A DNA stretch of 64,000 nt from the NCBI GenBank assembly GCA_902789735.1, contig CADAOZ010000003.1:62001-126000 (forward strand), written 5' to 3'. The stretch comes from an uncultured Lachnospiraceae bacterium. Its GTDB lineage: Bacteria; Bacillota; Clostridia; Lachnospirales; Lachnospiraceae. Made by a program: the position numbers and the translations under genes. Positions 61,135 to 64,000 of the stretch are shown here, one piece after another; position 1 is the stretch's first letter; each line of letters begins with the position of its first letter. The notes under the pieces were generated by a model that saw only the letters and a program-made list of their open reading frames with translations, was not told the DNA's origin and did not search any database.

Positions 61135-63813
61135 ATGAACATTCAGAAATTTACACAGAAGTCCGTAGAGGCCATCAACAACTGTCAGCAGCTGGCCTAT
61201 GAATACGGCAATCAGCAGATCGAGCAGGAGCACCTGCTGTACGCGCTGCTGACACTGGAGGATTCCCTGATCCGCAGACTGATCGAAAAGATGGGGATCG
61301 ATCCGGCCGGCTTTACAGAATATGCCCAGCGCCAGGTCAACGGCCTGACCAAGGTACAGGGTTCCAACGCCCAGGTCTATGTCAGCAACTCCCTGAATAA
61401 GGTCCTGCTGGACGCGGAACAGGAAGCCAAGTCTCTGGGAGACGATTATGTCTCTGTAGAGCATCTGTTCCTGGCCCTGATCAAGCATGCCGCGGGAGGC
61501 GTCAAAAAGGCCTTTCAGGAGTATGCCATTGACAGAGAGCGCTTTTTAAAGGTCCTGTCCACTGTCCGGGGCAACCAGCGGGTGACTACGGACAACCCGG
61601 AAGCGACCTATGATACCCTGGAGAAGTACGGCGAGGAACTGGTCTCCAAGGCCAGGGAGCAGAAACTGGATCCGGTCATCGGCAGAGACAATGAGATCCG
61701 AAGTGTGGTCCGTATCCTGTCCCGGAAGACCAAGAACAATCCTGTCCTGATCGGCGAGCCCGGCGTCGGCAAGACGGCCGTCGTGGAAGGACTGGCCCAG
61801 CGTATTGCCAGAGGCGATGTGCCGGAAGGACTGAAAGATAAAAAGATCTTCTCCCTGAACATGGGCTCCCTGGTAGCGGGCGCCAAATACAGGGGTGAAT
61901 TTGAGGAGCGTCTGAAAGCGGTGCTGGAAGACGTCAAGGGCAGCGACGGAGAGATTATCCTCTTCATTGATGAGCTGCATACCATCGTCGGCGCGGGCAA
62001 GACCGACGGCTCCCTGGATGCCGGCAACATGCTTAAGCCCATGCTGGCCAGAGGCGAACTGCACTGCATCGGCGCCACCACCCTCAATGAATACAGAAAA
62101 TATATTGAAAAGGATGCCGCTCTGGAAAGAAGGTTCCAGCCGGTCATGGTCGATGAACCGACCGTCGAGGATACCATTTCCATCCTGCGTGGCATCAAGG
62201 AGCGCTATGAAGTCTATCACGGCGTAAAGATCATGGATAATGCCCTGGTCAGCGCGGCGGTCCTTTCCAACCGCTACATCACAGACAGGTTCCTGCCCGA
62301 CAAGGCCATTGACCTGGTGGATGAAGCCTGCGCCCTGATTAAGACCGAGATGAATTCCATGCCTACGGAGCTGGATGAACTGCAGAGAAAGATCCTGCAG
62401 CTGGAGATCGAAGAGACCGCCCTCAAAAAAGAGGACGATACCCTGAGCCAGGAGCGTCTGGCGGACCTGCAGAAGGAACTGGCGGAGCTGAAGGATACCT
62501 TCAACACCCGCAAGGCCCAGTGGGAGAATGAGAAGACCAGGGTCGACCAGCTGTCCGCCCTCCGGGAGCAGATCGATCAGGTCAACAGCGATATCCAGAA
62601 AGCCCAGCAGGACGGTGACCTCAACAAGGCTGCCGAGCTCCAGTACGGCACCCTGCCCAGCCTGCGCAAGGAACTGGCGGAGCAGGAAGCGGCCCTGAAG
62701 GACAGGGATACATCCCTGGTCCATGAAAGGGTCTCGGATGATGAGATCGCCAGGATCATTTCCCGCTGGACCGGCATTCCGGTCAGCAAACTGACCGAGA
62801 GCGAGAGAAACAAGACCCTGCATCTGGATGATGAGCTCCATAAGAGAGTCATCGGCCAGGATGAGGCAGTCACCCTTGTTTCCGAAGCCATTATGAGGAG
62901 CAAAGCGGGCATCAAGGATCCTTCCAAGCCCATCGGATCCTTCCTGTTCCTGGGCCCCACCGGCGTCGGCAAGACCGAGCTGGCCAAAGCCCTGGCCCAG
63001 GCCCTCTTTGATGATGAGAAGAATATCGTCAGGATCGATATGTCCGAATACATGGAGAAATTCAGCGTTTCCCGTCTGATCGGAGCGCCTCCCGGATACG
63101 TAGGCTACGAGGAAGGCGGCCAGCTGACTGAAGCGGTACGCAGAAAACCCTATTCGGTCGTCCTCTTTGACGAGATCGAGAAAGCCCACCCGGATGTTTT
63201 CAACGTCCTTCTGCAGATCCTGGATGACGGCCGTGTGACCGATTCCCAGGGCAGGACTGTGGACTTCAAGAATACCATCCTGATCATGACATCCAACCTG
63301 GGGGCCCAGATCATCCTGGATGACCTGGAGCACAGCAGCACGGTCCAGGGCGGCCGTGTGATCGATGAGAACGGTATTGTCCTGGATGGAGGCGACAGTG
63401 AATCCATCTCACCTGCGGCCAAGGCTCAGGTGGAGGCGCTCCTGCATCAGCAGTTCCGTCCCGAATTCCTCAACCGTCTGGATGAGATCATCATGTTCAG
63501 CCCTCTGAGCAAGGCCAACATCACCGGCATCATCGACCTGATCGTCGAAGACATCAACAAACGGCTGGCTGACAGACAGATCAGCATCCGCCTGACCCCC
63601 GAAGCCAAGACCTTCGTGGCGGACGCGGCTTATGATCCTTCCTACGGCGCCAGACCGCTGAAGAGATATATCCAGAAACATGTGGAGACGCTTTCCGCCA
63701 GACTGATCCTGGAGGATCATGTCCACGAAGGCGACGCCATTGAGCTGGATGTGGTTGACGGCAGCCTGCAGGCCCGTGCGGTGCCCGGCGGTACGGATGT
63801 GCAGGCCGACTGA
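61135..63813 (+). CDS. clpB: disaggregase chaperone ClpB
   Basis: 892 residues. N-domain with [20 protein letters not shown]; first AAA+ ring with [20 protein letters not shown] (about 205); the long coiled-coil middle domain (about 400-530), which separates ClpB from ClpC/ClpA; second ring with [17 protein letters not shown] (about 606) and [20 protein letters not shown]. An insertion of about 35 residues in the second ring (near 725-760, [20 protein letters not shown]) is acidic and variable. With DnaK it rescues aggregated proteins. AAAGGAGG precedes the ATG. Confidence 0.96.
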   Translation: MNIQKFTQKSVEAINNCQQLAYEYGNQQIEQEHLLYALLTLEDSLIRRLIEKMGIDPAGFTEYAQRQVNGLTKVQGSNAQVYVSNSLNKVLLDAEQEAKSLGDDYVSVEHLFLALIKHAAGGVKKAFQEYAIDRERFLKVLSTVRGNQRVTTDNPEATYDTLEKYGEELVSKAREQKLDPVIGRDNEIRSVVRILSRKTKNNPVLIGEPGVGKTAVVEGLAQRIARGDVPEGLKDKKIFSLNMGSLVAGAKYRGEFEERLKAVLEDVKGSDGEIILFIDELHTIVGAGKTDGSLDAGNMLKPMLARGELHCIGATTLNEYRKYIEKDAALERRFQPVMVDEPTVEDTISILRGIKERYEVYHGVKIMDNALVSAAVLSNRYITDRFLPDKAIDLVDEACALIKTEMNSMPTELDELQRKILQLEIEETALKKEDDTLSQERLADLQKELAELKDTFNTRKAQWENEKTRVDQLSALREQIDQVNSDIQKAQQDGDLNKAAELQYGTLPSLRKELAEQEAALKDRDTSLVHERVSDDEIARIISRWTGIPVSKLTESERNKTLHLDDELHKRVIGQDEAVTLVSEAIMRSKAGIKDPSKPIGSFLFLGPTGVGKTELAKALAQALFDDEKNIVRIDMSEYMEKFSVSRLIGAPPGYVGYEEGGQLTEAVRRKPYSVVLFDEIEKAHPDVFNVLLQILDDGRVTDSQGRTVDFKNTILIMTSNLGAQIILDDLEHSSTVQGGRVIDENGIVLDGGDSESISPAAKAQVEALLHQQFRPEFLNRLDEIIMFSPLSKANITGIIDLIVEDINKRLADRQISIRLTPEAKTFVADAAYDPSYGARPLKRYIQKHVETLSARLILEDHVHEGDAIELDVVDGSLQARAVPGGTDVQAD

Positions 63814-63912
63814 CACAGTATGTCAGATACGCAGAAGGAATCTTCACCGGTCCGGCGATAAGATGCGACGGACCGGAGAGAAACCATAAACCATACTATC
63901 CTTTTATGCCTG

Positions 63913-63948
63913 TCCGCGCAGGCCGGCCCTGCAGCCGGTCTGCGCGGA
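63913..63948 (+). terminator. hairpin after clpB
   Basis: TCCGCGCAGGCCGG (63913-63926) pairs with CCGGTCTGCGCGGA (63935-63948) with one mismatch. No clear T run follows. The remaining bases to the window end show no gene. Confidence 0.5.
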
Positions 63949-64000
63949 TTCTGAACGGGCGGTATTTCCGGCCTGAAATATCAGTAAATTACCGATCCGC

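Overview
The window reads as chromosomal DNA of a mid-to-high-GC Clostridia bacterium, most likely Lachnospiraceae or a close relative. The gene content supports this: the rpsF-ssb-rpsR-gdpP-rplI-dnaB operon, DUF4364 and DUF951 proteins, glgC-glgD followed by spoVG, MecA, one-chain pyruvate:ferredoxin oxidoreductase with a small 2[4Fe-4S] ferredoxin, a putative group-B-like [FeFe] hydrogenase, and tig-clpP-clpX-engB. This assignment is by gene content and style only; no search was possible. Nearly all genes are intact housekeeping genes. I see no prophage, complete IS element, CRISPR array or rRNA.

Layout. 1-4.4 kb: a purine nucleoside phosphorylase cut by the window edge, a CmpB-type membrane protein, an RlmI-like methyltransferase overlapping an ABC half-transporter. 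4.5-5.9 kb: a small islet of decayed genes (AraC tail, acetyltransferase tail), a perfect inverted repeat, and an intact HTH-Uma2 protein. 6.1-11.5 kb: tRNA-Pro(CGG), degV, galK, nth and ilvE. 11.9-14.1 kb: a broken cytidylyltransferase/NTP-transferase gene beside licD, the apparent ruin of a cell-surface phospho-decoration locus. 14.6-22.4 kb: cobB, DUF951, eda, the rpsF-dnaB operon and a double-ACT protein. 22.5-28 kb (minus strand): ferredoxin, PFOR and mecA, then an 810-base non-coding region full of hairpins. 28.4-33.5 kb: a GH18 protein, tsaC/sua5, upp, a lipoprotein and dCMP deaminase. 33.7-38.4 kb (minus strand): murC, dnaD-like, dnaC-like and an unusually long prs. 38.7-44.5 kb: glgC-glgD-spoVG, an MBL-fold hydrolase and pncB. 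44.7-49.0 kb (minus strand): pth-mfd. 49.3-63.8 kb: rarA, DUF4364, rho, a DJ-1 protein (minus strand), a putative [FeFe] hydrogenase, tig-clpP-clpX-engB-DUF308 and clpB.

Functionally the genes cover fermentative electron flow (PFOR, ferredoxin, hydrogenase), nucleotide and NAD salvage (deoD, upp, prs, pncB, dCMP deaminase), glycogen synthesis, replication and repair (dnaB, dnaC/dnaD-like, rarA, nth, mfd), and protein quality control (tig, clpP, clpX, clpB, mecA).

The most unusual content is between the genes. There are several families of short tandem or dispersed palindromic repeats, one with compensatory base changes that preserve a hairpin. A DnaA-box cluster lies in front of the dnaD-dnaC operon. 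A large unexplained hairpin-rich region lies between mecA and the GH18 gene. Many promoters carry an extended -10 (TGn before TATAAT-like).
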